Shown here one piece after another: positions 33,981 to 44,712 of a stretch of DNA of 64,000 nucleotides; the stretch's first letter is position 1, and every line of letters starts with the position of its first letter. Location: contig CM053329.1 of NCBI GenBank assembly GCA_028583605.1, positions 13,557,001 to 13,621,000 on the forward strand, read 5' to 3'. Below the pieces are notes generated by a model that made no database searches, was not told the origin of the DNA, and was given only the letters and a program-made list of their open reading frames with translations. A program made the position numbers and the translations under genes. The stretch comes from Dastarcus helophoroides. Taxonomy: Eukaryota > Arthropoda > Insecta > Coleoptera > Bothrideridae.

Positions 33981-34505
33981 AGAAAACTAAACAATTCGAG
34001 CGATTCCTTTCAAAATCAATGGGCTTCTATTCTTAGAAAACTATAAAAATATGAATTTCAAAAATCAGTCAAAAATTGCGACCTGTAGCATGATCAGAAA
34101 CGTACACATAGATCGACGGATGGAAAGACGTGATTCAATGGGGAATTTTTGACCTAATAGTCATTTCAAAATGTAGCAAATGATAATTTGTTTAGAAAAA
34201 ACTCTCTTCTATCCAAAATGCTATACTACAACTGATTTGGTAAACATCAGTTATCCAAGATATTAACTATAATGTTATGGCGAAAAATCAAGTTTTTGAT
34301 ATTTATCGATAATAGAGCAACCGACGCGATGGTCATGGTGTATAGAACAGAATTTTTTAAACTACAATTTCATAGTTTAAGAAATTAAAATTAATTATGA
34401 TTGATCTGATGTATTGATGTTTTAAAATTAAAGCGAAAAAGGATATGTTAAGTAAAATTATTAACATTCAAGAGTCAAGAGTGCTTAAAAAATTGATACC
34501 CAAAT
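33981..34505. other. Intergenic, nothing recognised
   Basis: A+T-rich with no ORF or repeat termini that I could identify. Confidence 0.4.
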
Positions 34506-34507
34506 AT

Positions 34508-34745
34508 AGTCCCCTGAAACCAAGAAAGATTCAAAAACACAACAGTTGCTCTAACGCGTTTCAATAGCCCAGCTATCATCTTCACTATACAGTACTGAGT
34601 ATCTCTCTGAAGATGATACTTTGGCTAACGAAACGCGTTGGAGCACTGTTGTTGTGTTTTTTTTTTATATTTCTTCGTTTCAAGGAACAAGATTTGTGTA
34701 TCAATTTTTAAAGATAACCAAGGATCAGTCCGTTCTACCAAAATT
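34508..34745. repeat. Foldback repeat with two head-to-head hammerhead-like motifs, second copy
   Basis: Left arm cccctgaaaccaagaaagat … gttgctctaacgcgtttc … agctatcatcttca; right arm atctctctgaagatgata … cgaaacgcgttggagca … gtttcaaggaacaagattt. They are separated by about 17 bp (ctatacagtactgagt) instead of the single base at 16031. Continues to right with aagataaccaaggatcagtc and gttctacca, as in the copies at 6.1, 16.1 and 56.9 kb. More diverged than the 15.93-kb copy. Confidence 0.75.
34604..34644 (+). ncRNA. Hammerhead-like motif, degraded
   Basis: CTGAAGA at 34607-34613, then GATAC and an imperfect GCTAAC before GAAACGCGTT. Stem II no longer pairs well, while the core words and the ACGCGT stem III remain. 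Likely a decayed copy. Confidence 0.4.
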
Positions 34746-35105
34746 CAAGTATACTTCTTATTGATTTTTCAATTTTGTGATACTTACTGTGGGGCAGCAG
34801 CTGCAACGGATACCCCGCAGAGATCAATGGTGTATCAGTGAAGTAGAACGTCGTTTTTTTAGTCGTCAACAATACTTTGACGCACGACGTTTTTTTTTAG
34901 TCATCAACAAATATTTTAGAATATTCCTTTTTAAAAACATTTATTTAGTCATCAAAAATACTAATAATACAATTTTGTATATCTTCGATTTTTTAGAGCT
35001 TAGATTTAACAAACTGTTGCGGCTCTAAATATGGATTGCTCCTATAACTCAGGAAAGATGAATTTTTATTACTAAATAATTAAATACTAAACTTTTTTTT
35101 AGAAA
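34746..35105. other. Intergenic with short internal repeats
   Basis: Contains gacgtttttttttagtcatcaacaaatatttta and gtcgtttttttagtcgtcaacaatacttt-type repeats of about 40 bp (34852-34960). No gene recognised. Confidence 0.4.
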
Positions 35106-35109
35106 TGAG

Positions 35110-35165
35110 ATTCGAAATTTGAAATTCGAAATTCGAAATTCGAAATTCAAAATTCAAAATTCGAA
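35110..35165. repeat. (GAAATTC)n microsatellite, about 8 units
   Basis: Seven-base unit gaaattc with two variant units (caaaattc). Same unit as the arrays at 47057 and 49896, read on the other strand. Confidence 0.85.
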
Positions 35166-36862
35166 TTAAAATTTTAAAATTATTTAAATTTTGAAAAAGA
35201 AAGTCGAAATTATTAAAGATCTGTTTTTCTAAGTTGAAATTTTCAAAAAAGTTTCATTTCAACTTAAAATGTTCAAAAAGAAAGTTGCAAATCTCGAAAT
35301 TTTGGGAAAAAAATACGATTTTCGAAAAAAAGTCGAAATGTTTCAAAAAGCTAGAACTGTCGATAAAAGTTGAAATTTTCAAAAAAGATTAATCATTTTC
35401 ATACTCCCACTTCTTTCCTCGAATCGTCAATGTAAGAATTAAGAATTTGCATGTAAATATGCATTGGATATTGGTCGAATTTCGACCTTAAGTGATGCTA
35501 GTCCCAAAAAAAAATTAAAAAAATACCTCTGAGTACTCAAGATTTACGTGATTAATAAACGCAAGCAGAACATTTGCTCCACTATTGCAGAAAAATAAAT
35601 AATTGGAAATAAGATGAAGTGCCCCGCGGACTTGGCCGGCGAGCCCACGCTAATGTAACAACTCGACGTGATTAATTATGATAAAGCTTGATTTGCAATT
35701 TAGCGTCGCCGTTTACACCGCAACACGCACATAATGAAACGTTGATACGTCATCGTTACACCGGAATAATCGTTCGCTATCACCGTTACAAATAGAGCTA
35801 ATTATTCATGTTTGATCCAACCGGACGCCGGACGCAACTTACCGTTTATATGTCAATTTTGGATCGAAAATGGCGAAAGTTTCCTCCTTCAGATATAACT
35901 CTTTAACTCCTAACTTAGTTGACTTTATATTGACTGGAAATTAACATTGTTATTTATTTTCCTTTCTAGGAAATAAAACGCCGTTCACTTTGAAATGGAA
36001 TTAATTTCTACGTAATTAAAATCCTGATCGGGACTCACTAATGGTTTAATCTAGTTCCAAAGGCGATCGTTCGTTTCAATTATTTTTCATCTCGGAGATA
36101 TAACAATATTTAATTAGGTATTTTAATGATGTGTATCTCTATGAAACAGCTTGATGTGAAGAAAGCAAATTAGTACTTTTGTCCCTTTTTTGCAATAAAG
36201 GAAATAACTAATGGTTTAGTACTTTCTTCAGATTTGCATATTTTGTTGCCTTGATTTATTCGAGGAGATTAGCTGGGAAACAAATCTGGAAGTATTCAAT
36301 TAGAGTCTATTACTCGTACAAGGTATAGACGTATTTTATAGCTCATGTCGTTTTCGATCCATAACATTTGCTGAAAGCGATTTACCGTATTCATTATTCA
36401 AGACTTCTCTGTCGATCACATTCTGGTATTTCTGTGCCATAGTCTTCGTTTTCTTATCGTTGTACCTTCTGGATCAAAGATTTAGAGTTCAGTAGTCCAA
36501 TAAGTATGTGTACATTTTACAAAAAATTGAAATTTTGAAAAAAGGTCGAAGTTGTCAAAAAAGCCGAAATTTTAAAAAGAGGTCAATATTTTAAAATAGT
36601 CAAAACTTCGAAGTGGAAATCTTGATTACAAGGATCGAAATGATCAAACGAATGGAAATTTTGACGAAATATTATCACGTGCAAAATGCACTTTACTCAA
36701 AAAATAAATAATTTTATCTATTTGGTCGATGGTATGCAACTAATGATTCACGAAAATGTAAGAATTGTTACTGTCTAAATTTTCAAATGAAAATTCTTCC
36801 TTTCTCTCAAATGTCTCAAATAATATTTACGTGAATGTTTAACTTTTTTGCTTCAAATGAGA
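35166..36862. other. Intergenic, mostly unique-looking
   Basis: 35166-35400 is A-rich simple sequence (aaaagtcgaaat words). 35400-36500 has normal composition, including a GC-richer patch around 35620-35840, with no ORF over 60 codons of recognisable type. No RNA gene seen. Confidence 0.4.
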
Positions 36863-36900
36863 CACTCGTGGTTCGTAGCTAAAATTAGTTGGGGTGCTGC
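36863..36900. mobile_element. Degenerate hAT left-terminus fragment
   Basis: cactcgtggttcgtagctaa then ttagttggggtgctgc resembles the first 40 bp of the hAT elements (cagtggcggctcgtagccaa … ggggtgctg). No matching right end nearby. Confidence 0.55.
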
Positions 36901-37199
36901 TCCAGAAAATATTTCGCTTTTGTGTAAAATCAGAGTTTCGTAGTTTTTTGTTTCGGTTTAAGTTCCGGTTCTATTGAAAAGTCAATACAGTAAAAGCTCC
37001 TTATTCGCGCTTCCTTTATTCGCGTTTTCACTATTCGTGGATTAAAAAAATGCGACCCAATTCCTATATTCGCGGCTAAAAATTTCTTTATTCGCGGATC
37101 TAATAAGTACATGCATAATAATAAAAGGATTCCAATAGGTATTCAACCCAATATGATTTGTAAATCGCGTCAAATGGACTAATAAAAAAAGTAAAATAG

Positions 37200-38578
37200 A
37201 TCTTACTACAACTTTGCCTAAAGTATGTTGTTAAATGGTAGCGTTGTCATTATGGATCGAATACTGCGACCAAAAAAGGGTGCCCCTGAGTGGTCCAATG
37301 GTCCGGGAGAAGGCAAAGCGTCTTTACGCTCATTTTAAAGAACCTGATACTAGTTGTAGTGGTGAATGTACAGATGGGGGATTTCAAGCATTGGAAGGTT
37401 GGTTCAATAAATTTAAGGTGAGACAATCATTGCATAACATTAAAATCGTTGGAGAAGCAGCATCTGTAGACACTGCTGCAGCAGAACGATATCCAGAAGA
37501 ATTTGCAAACCTAGTAGCTGATGGAAGATACAAATCTGAGCAAGTATTTAATGCAGAAGAAACTGCACTGTTTTGGAAGAGAATGCCAAACAAAACATTC
37601 ATTTCTAAAAGCGAAAAGTCTGCTCCTAGATTTAAATTTAGGAGCAGACTTCTCCTATCTATCTTAAGGCAGCAAAGGATAGAGTTACACTGCTGCTATG
37701 TTTTAATGCATCTGGAGATTGTGTTATTAAGCCACTGATGCTTTACAGAGCGTTTAATCCTCGGGCTTTAAAAAATCAAAACAAGGACAACCTGCCAGTG
37801 TTTTGGTCGCGTGGATTACAAACGCTATTTTTTGTGACTGGTTCCGAAATTGTTTTGTTTCTGAAGTGGAAACTTATTTAAAAAAACAGAATTCAGACTT
37901 TAAAGCACTTCTAATTTTGGACAATGCACCAGGTCATCCTCGCGAACTTGAAACTTTGCATCCAAATATAAAAGTGACACGTTTACCTCCCAACACGACG
38001 GCTTTGCTTCAACCTATGGACCAAGGAATAATCCAGACCTTTAAGCTCTATTACATTAAACGAACCTTCAAAATTATATTGGATAATATGGAATGTAATC
38101 CTGATATGAATGTTATGGAATGCTGGAAAAAATTTGACATAGCAAAATGCATCGTAAACATAAAAGAATCATTGGAAGAACTGAAGCCACACCCATTGAA
38201 GTCTTGCTGGAAAAAACTGTGGCCTGCTCTGACTACGAAAAATGACGAACAATCTGTGCAAGTTCAAACTTGGACTGCAAACATATCCGAATCGCGAATG
38301 GAATAGGACGAGATGGGTTCGAACAGATAGAATCAAGTGACATTCAGGAATTGCTAGAATCGCAAGATGAAGGTTTGACTAAGACCGACTTGGAGGAAAT
38401 GTTAAATTCACAGCCCATTGAAGAAGAGGCTTCAACAAGCAGTGGAAACGTGACATTTAATTTGAAAAATCTTAGTGAAGGTTTAAGAATGGCAAATAAG
38501 CTTTGCGATTTCTTTATGAACATTGATCCATCTATGGAACGAAGTCTTATTTTTCAAAAAATGTCCATATTTTGAAAA
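37200..38578 (+). pseudogene. Tigger-like transposase, broken by a palindromic insertion
   Basis: 37235-37738: SLWIEYCDQKRVPLSG, GWFNKFKVRQSLHNIK (CENP-B-type HTH), EAASVDTAAAERYPEEF and FNAEETALFWKRMPNKTF. The first catalytic residue is Glu (NAEET) where the family has Asp (NVDET). An insertion of about 32 bp after SAPRFK shifts the frame, and the expected continuation (KDRVTLLLCFNASGD, IKPLMLYRAFNPRAL) lies in another frame from 37670. 37803-38306: LLILDNAPGHP (second Asp), PPNTTALLQPMDQGIIQTF (third Asp present), YYIKRTFK. 38270-38575: acidic C-terminus. The first HTH is missing. Confidence 0.88.
37615..37652. repeat. 36-bp near-perfect palindrome in the transposase gene
   Basis: aagtctgctcctagatttaa continues to attaggagcagactt in inverse order: arms of 13 perfect pairs, one mismatch, and a self-complementary centre. 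The right half is extra compared with the expected protein. Confidence 0.85.
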
Positions 38579-38645
38579 AGACCGAAATTTTTCAAGAAAC
38601 GATTAACTCGTTAGTTTTTCAAGTATGTATTCAATTTCAAATATA

Positions 38646-40880
38646 CAGGGTGTTACAAAAGTCCGGGCCGCTACTTCAGGAGCATATTCTACACATTAAA
38701 ATTTTGAAAAAAAATGTTGAAATACATTTTTTTCTTTAAATTGCCTCCTAACGGAGATATGACCATTTAAAGATGACGCCCCTAAAGTGGTTTTTTTACT
38801 ACAAAAAGTTAACGGTTAGTAGCAAAGTCATGAAATTGGGCAAGCAGTTAAAGAATTGGATTAGGCATATTCTCATGTAACATATTTTTTAAATAAGCAG
38901 TAGCTTGGTGTGTAGGGGGTTGCCCGCGATTATTTTTTGCCGTAACTTTTTTGTATTGCAATATTTCGACACAAAAGTGTCATAATCGTAAAAAGCAACA
39001 TTTTTTATACAAAAAAGGTACTCTTTCTCAAGTCGCTAAAAGTAACCGTTTCCGAGAAAAAAGCGTTTAAACAAAATTGTTGCATTTATTAGAATTCGTT
39101 TTGCAAATTTCTAATTTATCCACTACTAACTGCATTGATATAAAAATAGTACAAAATTAAGGAAAAAGAAATCAAAGCAAGTGTTCGAAATTACTGCCCC
39201 CTGCAGCAATACATTGCTCGGCTCGTCTTCTAAGGGAACTCCTTACTCTTTCGCAAATGCCTGGTGTATTGTGAATCTGGTTGAACCCATTTTCAATTCG
39301 TTCACGAAGATCATTGATATTGTCAACTGGTGTGGAGTAGACGATCTGCTTTAGATGTCCCCATAAGTAGAAATCGAGTGGGTTGAGGTCAGGAGACCTA
39401 GCTGGCCATGGTATCGGACCTCCTCGACCTATCCATCGTTGATGATAGTTGTTATTCAAAAATTCCCTAGCAACTGCACTAAAATGGGCAGGTGCCCCAT
39501 CGTGCATTATCCACATTCGCTGTCTTGTTATGAGTGGAACATTTTCAAGTAACACGGGTAACTCTGTTTGCAAAAAATGTCTATATGATGCTCCTGTTAA
39601 CCTATGAGGTAAAAAAAACGGTCCAATTATAGAGTCCCCTATTATTCCTCCCCAAATGTTAAGTGAAAAATGTTGCTGATGTCTCGACTGAATAACTGCA
39701 TTGGGATTTTCAACTTGCCACTGATGCATGTTGTGAAAGTTAAGTATCCCGTTTCTGGTAAAACCCGCTTCGTCCGTAAATAATATGAGCGATGGAAAGT
39801 TCTCATTTTCAGCGATCTTATGCAATAGCCAGTTGCAAAATTCTATTCTTGGAGGATAATCAGCAGCAAGTAACCCTTGCACTCTTTGAAAATGATAGGG
39901 GTAAAATTGGTAAAATTTCAAAATTCGCCAGATAGTTACGTGATTTACTCCTTCGGCTAAAGCAAGTTGTCTAGTGCTGACACATGGATCTTCTTCAACT
40001 CGCTGAAGCACACGCTCCTCTAAATTAGCAACTTCTGCGTTTGGCCTTCCAACACGTTCGCCTTTGAAAACAAAATTTCCTGTTTCACATAAACGAGCAT
40101 GAATTTTCTGGAACAATTTTTCTCCTGGTAGGTGTCTATTAGGAAAACGTTCAGCATAAAGCCGTCTTGCTTCAGCACGATTACAATTTGCAAGCCCGTA
40201 CATTAAATGCATATCGGCCATTTCTTGATTTGAATAGTCCATTTTATCAAAATAATGAAAAGTTAAAAAACTACTACACTTACTATTGACAACAAAAACT
40301 GCTAAAGTTTACAACTTACTACCAAATTTTATCAGTGACACAACGTCAATCTCTGGCAGATATTGTCAAGTACAATTGTTTTCTTTACGATCAGTTTGCA
40401 TGACCAACTTATTTTTTCTTATACAAATTAGTTAGAATTTCGAAGACGGGATAGGATTATTTAAACGCCTTTTTCTCGGAAACGGTTACTTTTAGCGACT
40501 TTGAGAAGGAGTACCTTTTTTGTATAAAAAATGCTGCTTTTTCGATTATGGCACTTTTGTGTCGAAATATTGCAATACAAAAAAGTTACGGCAAAAAATA
40601 ATCGCGGGCAACCCCTACACATCACGCTACTGCTTATTTAAAAAATATGTTACATGAGAATATGCCTAATCCAATTCTTTAACTGCTTGCCCAATTTCAT
40701 GACTTTGCTACTAACCGTTAACTTTTTGTAGTAAAAAAACCACTTTAGGGGCGCCATCTTTAAATGGTCATATCTCCGTTAGGAGGCAATTTAAAGAAAA
40801 AAACGTATTTCAACATTTTTCATATTTTAATGTGTAGAATATGCTCCTGAAGTAGCGGCCCGGACTTTTATAACACCCTG
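38646..40880. mobile_element. DD41D Tc1/mariner-superfamily transposon with ~420-bp TIRs (Visitor-like), 2,235 bp
   Basis: Ends CAGGGTGTTACAAAAGTCCG and its inverse, with TA on both outer sides (38644-38645, 40881-40882). The inverted repeats are very long: 38646-39071 pairs with 40460-40880, with only scattered mismatches and small indels. Between them is a single minus-strand transposase gene without interruption. The combination of intact ORF, TSD and well-matched TIRs suggests a recent insertion. Confidence 0.92.
39172..40242 (-). CDS. DD41D transposase, 356 aa, intact
   Basis: Starts MDYSNQEMADMHLMYGLAN, a helical DUF4817-like N-terminus (residues 1-55). It is followed by a paired-type HTH with GRPNAEV and STRQLALAEGVNHVTIWRIL (about 70-110). 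Catalytic core: ILFTDEAGFTRNG (first Asp, ~155), MWIMHDGAPAHFS (second Asp, ~245) and ARSPDLNPLDFYLWGHLK (third Asp, ~288). There are 41 residues between the second Asp and the Asp of NPLD, hence DD41D. Such spacing defines the Visitor branch of Tc1/mariner. It should bind the TIRs and cut and paste at TA. No stop or shift is visible. ATG at 40242 has no better in-frame alternative upstream. Could be active; expression unknown. Confidence 0.92.
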   Translation of the reverse strand: MDYSNQEMADMHLMYGLANCNRAEARRLYAERFPNRHLPGEKLFQKIHARLCETGNFVFKGERVGRPNAEVANLEERVLQRVEEDPCVSTRQLALAEGVNHVTIWRILKFYQFYPYHFQRVQGLLAADYPPRIEFCNWLLHKIAENENFPSLILFTDEAGFTRNGILNFHNMHQWQVENPNAVIQSRHQQHFSLNIWGGIIGDSIIGPFFLPHRLTGASYRHFLQTELPVLLENVPLITRQRMWIMHDGAPAHFSAVAREFLNNNYHQRWIGRGGPIPWPARSPDLNPLDFYLWGHLKQIVYSTPVDNINDLRERIENGFNQIHNTPGICERVRSSLRRRAEQCIAAGGSNFEHLL

Positions 40881-40882
40881 TA

Positions 40883-41150
40883 TAATTTAAATTTTGAACA
40901 CAACTGAAAAACTTTTAATTCGAAATTTTTTAAGTATACCTTCAACTGGAATAGTCAAAAATGTAGATAAAAACCACATAAGATTTTTTTTAAAATGTCG
41001 TCATTTTCAGAAAATCACGAGAAACAGTGGAAATCTTGAAAAACCAAGATTCAAAAAATCAAAATTTTTAAACAAAATCGATGTTTTCCAATGTCGAAAA
41101 TCTCAAAAATAATTTAAAGCATCGAATTTAGAAAAAGGTTTACTTTAGAG
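40883..41150. other. A-rich intergenic
   Basis: Simple A/T-rich sequence; no gene recognised. Confidence 0.4.
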
Positions 41151-41265
41151 TATCTCTCTTAAAATGATAGGTTGGCTATCGAAACGCGTTAGAGCAACCT
41201 TTGTTGTGTTTCTTAATCTTTCTTGGTTTCAGGGGATAAGATTTGTTTTTCAATTTTTGCTTTTC
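41151..41265 (+). repeat. Half copy of the hammerhead-associated repeat
   Basis: tatctctcttaaaatgatag then GGTTGGCTATCGAAACGCGT and ttagagcaacctttgttgtg … tttcttggtttcagggg. Core CTGAAGA has decayed to CTTAAAA, but stem II GATAG/CTATC and GAAA remain. Only the right arm is present, showing that the family also exists without its inverted partner. Confidence 0.75.
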
Positions 41266-41379
41266 TCATGAAAATTTCGACTTTAAAGTCTTATTCATTA
41301 TATTTTTGTTTCCTTTTTTAATTTTCTATTTGAAATTCAAAAGTCTAACCATCTAGATACTTTTTTTTAAGTTTAATCC

Positions 41380-43010
41380 ACTCGCAAAGGGTAACCTCAT
41401 TATGCTTTCAAAGCACTGCGAGTAGGATGCGGAAACAAATATAGATGGCGATGAACGGCCTTCTTAAACAAGGATAGGTTGTAATTTTTGGGGAAAATTT
41501 CTTTCGGTAACCAAGTTCCGTAACTTGGAGGTTCTATAGAAGAAAGAATCTCCGTAAACAGAAGTCCTCACTGTGTCAAGCTGGACCGCACAGGAATTTG
41601 CTGTCTCCGACTGTCTAGTATGCCTCAAGAACCTTGCCCTTGGGGGGATCAATCCTATTAGTTCCTCCGAGCAGCTTCAATGATAGTACTTGTAGAAAAG
41701 AGACAAGTCACCAACCATTCGCCTGTGCTCTAGTGTAGAGAATCGGTCAGACTCTCGTCATCAATTAGGCGAATCGCTCTTTTGTTTTGGGGCTGAACTC
41801 CAAACATGAGAACAGTATTGTAGTGTTGGCCTAACTTGAGCTTTGTATAGTGTTAACAGCTGATGATATGAGTAGTACTTTTTAGCTCTAAAAAGAAAGC
41901 TTAGCTTCTGAGAGGCGGATTTGGCAATGGCGCGAACATGATCGTCCCAAGAGAAGTTAGTGCTCGCATTCACTCCTTGGATAGATAGATTAGATCCCAT
42001 CGGAAGGATTTTACCGTCCATTAGTATGTTTGTTGAATTATCCCTTGATGTTTTCTTAGAGAAAACCGCGGCCTGAATTTTTGAAGTGTTGAAGTCGACC
42101 AAATTGTTCCTACCCCATTCCAGAATAATCTCGAGATCCCGATTAATCATTTGAATCTGCTGTTCCCTTAGTCGATCTGAAGCTGCGATAGATAATGGTT
42201 TGCCGGAGAAAAGAGATGACACAAGGTTACTATCATCTGGGTAGCTGAATATAGGATTGGAAGTTGAAGCTAAGAGATCATTCATGAGTAACAGAAATAG
42301 AGTAGGAGACAGAACGGACCCCTGAGGCGCCCCTGCGCAAATGTCTCGGATGAGATGCCATCGACGACGACCTGAAGAGATCTGTCAGCGAGAAAATTGG
42401 ATATCAAATGACAGAGTCCAGGAGGAAGACCATAAGATGTTAATTTGACGAGAAGAAATCGGTGCCAGACTCTGTCGAAAGCCTTTGAGATATCTAATGC
42501 CACAATCCTAGCCTCACCGTGTTTTTCCATAACTGAGTTACAGATATAAGTAATATAAGCCAGTAGATCGCCAGTGGAACGTTGTTGTCTACAACCGTAT
42601 TGCCTGTCTGAGATAATTCTATTTTCCTCCAGATATTTAAGAATCTCGATGTTGATAATCTTTATCATCACTTTAGATATAACGGGTAACAAAGATAAAG
42701 GGCGATAGTTGTTAGCCAGATTCCTTTTTCCCTTTTTAGGGACAGGCTGCACTCTAGGAGATTTCCAGATGTTAGGGAATGCACCTTTGCTGTAAGAGAG
42801 TGTAAACAATTTGCTTAGGACAGGAGTCAACTCTGGGTCGCACTTCTTAAGAACAATAGCGGAAATACCATCAAGGCCAGAAGCTTACGAGGTGTCGCCA
42901 GTTCAAAGAGAATCTTCCGGATTGTGCGTTGTCTGAAAACAACTTCAGGCATCGAAGTGCCAACCTTAGGGAGAATAGGAGGTTCTGCGTTTCGAGCGTT
43001 ACAGAACAAA
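41380..43010 (-). mobile_element. Second LINE family (Jockey/CR1 group), RT region
   Basis: Minus-strand RT pseudo-copy. From 43010: RNAEPPILPKVGTSMPEVVF and RQRTIRKILFEL (pre-RT). 42830-42282: SLLPVISKVMIKIINIEIL, RQYGCRQQRSTGDLLAYIT, VALDISKAFDRVWHRFLLVK (motif A), then a frame change at the motif B region (RLRGPFC…). 42285-41761: MNDLLASTSNPIFSYPDDSN, VDFNTSKIQAAVFSKK, FSWDDHVRAIAKSASQKLSF, CSHVWSSAP. 41652-41464 and neighbours hold the C-terminal tail (IPPRARFLRHTRQ). The catalytic box reads YPDD rather than YADD. The part from about 41948 rightward lies in the inverted duplication. Confidence 0.88.
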
Positions 43011-43014
43011 TTAT

Positions 43015-43340
43015 AAAATATATAGCAATTCTCATAGGTTGATGTCCAATTGTTTTATCCAGCTTGCGCCGATGGTGTGGCTGTGAGGAGCTTCTTTTGC
43101 ACTCCCAGGAACGCTCGCAGCTCACAATCTCTTGTAATATGAGTCATAGTTTGGCGCGGCGCGCCACATTCACATCAGGGAGACTGAACATAACCTCATT
43201 TATACAGAGATTCGGAGCACCTGTCGTGGCCTGATTGGGTTCTGTTAAGTTTTACCCATTCTCTTCGGGGTAGATTTGATCCTGGAGGCAAGGCTGCCCC
43301 CATAAATGCGCTCTGTGAGTGGGGTCCAGCAAATTCTTTC
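43015..43340 (-). mobile_element. LINE C-terminal zinc-knuckle fragment
   Basis: Minus-strand counterpart of 48294-48650. Contains PSCECGAPRQTMTHITRDC, C-x-C-x8-H-x4-C, the typical C-terminal motif of Jockey/R1-type RT proteins, preceded by WVKLNRTQSGHDRCSESLHK and a TGA (tgg to tga) codon. Confidence 0.75.
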
Positions 43341-43399
43341 CACTGGGAGCGCCAGTGATTCAGGGAGTTGAAGTTGTTAACTTTGAGCGCTTCTGCATC

Positions 43400-43625
43400 T
43401 CTTATTGGTGGTTGTGGGTTTGCCTCTTATTAAGTAAGATGGCGGAGAGGATTTTGAAGAAGCGTTTGCGGAACATCATTAGCAATCACGACATCATTGC
43501 TATGGAACAATTTGGGTGCCAACCAATGCACTCTGCTCGGAGCAGTTGCTGCGAGTGGTTGACAAAATCACTCATGAACTGGAATCAGGTGGTAGAAGCT
43601 TTCATCGATATCTCCAAGGTAAGAG
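43400..43625 (+). mobile_element. First-family LINE RT fragment, inverted relative to neighbours
   Basis: Plus-strand MAERILKKRLRNIISNHDI, QFGCQPMHSARSS and VVEAFIDISKV match the Jockey-like family of 4.4-4.7 kb. Here it is joined to opposite-strand pieces of the second LINE family on both sides. Confidence 0.8.
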
Positions 43626-43930
43626 AGTGTAAACAATTTGCTTAGGACAGGAGTTAACTCTGGGGCGCACCTCTTAAGAACAATAGCGGGAATACCATCA
43701 AAGCCAGAAGCTTTCGAGGTGTGGAGCTCGAGGAGAATCTTCCTGATTGTGTGTTGTCTGAAAACAACTGCATCGAAGTACCAACCATAGGAAAAAGAGG
43801 GGGTTCTGCGTTTAGAGAATCAAGATTGGAATTTTCAGCAAATCTTAAGGCTGACATGTCAGCCTTTTCCTTGAAGGTAGTAGCAATATTGCTATTTTCA
43901 TCATTTATCATTCTATTTGAAATTCAAAAG
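43626..43930 (-). mobile_element. Second-family LINE, pre-RT fragment
   Basis: Minus strand: MINDENSNIATTFKEKADMS, LNAEPPLFPMVGTSM. Same region as 43009-42830 but a diverged second copy in the same arm. A deletion relative to the copy at 47763-48055 removes PEVVFR. Confidence 0.75.
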
Positions 43931-44712
43931 TCTAATCCTATAGATACTTTAATTCGCCTTTTGAATATTTAAATTTAAATAACTTCGTAGGGAAGATTTT
44001 ATGGGAAAACAAGTGCAAAACTGATGAACTTCTAAATACCCAACTTTTTAAAATAATATTATTTTTCCTATGGTCTTCCAAGAGCACATTTATGAATTTT
44101 AGAGAATTTTTCGTGTCCAAACAATTGAAATATTAATGGACTATTAAATGGCCAGCTTTAACTCAACGTTATTTTGATCAAAATTCTCAAAGAGAACATT
44201 TGCGAACTTGAGAGATTACATGGGAAAACAACTGCCATATGATTAGACAAATACTCAAACTTTTAATACAACATAATTTTTCCTGTGCTTCTTCAACAAG
44301 AAAATGTTTCGTGGCAAAAAAACTGAAATACTGATGAACAACCAAAGGTCCAACGTTTTGGCTCAACATTATTTTGATCAGGATCCTCCATGAGATCATT
44401 TGTAAATTTTAGAGAAGATTTCATGGGAAAAAAACTGTCATATTGATAAACCACCAAATTCCAAACTTTTAAGTATAAAATTATTTTTCGTTTTATTGTC
44501 CAAGAGGCATTTGCCAATTTTAGAAAATATTTCATTTCAAAGCAATTGAAATAGCCCAACTTTTTTCTTTTCTTCAATCCTTTTCTTCAATCTTCGATTT
44601 AAGTCCCAAATTTTGACGGTTTCAAAAGATTTTGTTTTTTTTTGGAAAATTTTAGTATTTTCTCGTAATTTCGAATTTCGTCTATAAAATTTGCTAAAAA
44701 GGGCATAGGACT
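43931..44712. other. Non-coding part of the left arm and its edge
   Basis: Contains several related ~90-bp blocks built on ggaaaacaactg…, cattttgatcaaaat… and aaatttcatgggaaaa phrases (about 43990-44530). They look like diverged tandem copies. ORFs here are by-products. Confidence 0.45.

Larger units (their letters stand above)
36988..38580 (+). mobile_element. Tigger/pogo-like DNA transposon 2, right end lost
   Basis: Left end CAGTAAAAGCTCCTTATTCG preceded by TA (36986-36987), followed by several ttattcgcg words. The interior encodes a transposase related to that at 27.4-29.1 kb but clearly a different family (different TIR). No inverse of the left end was found after 38575, where the coding sequence stops and A-rich sequence begins. 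Confidence 0.8.
41948..44566. repeat. Inverted duplication, left arm (~2.62 kb)
   Basis: Matches the inverse of 47110-49748. The inner limit is exact: ttttttc at 44561-44567 versus cgaaaaaa ending the GAATTTC array at 47110. The outer limit is catgatcgtcccaagagaag at 41947 versus cttctcttgggacgatcatg ending at 49749. The arm holds LINE RT pieces in both orientations plus non-coding sequence 43920-44566. Differences between arms are scattered substitutions and small indels (e.g. 42830s versus 48870s). Confidence 0.88.
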
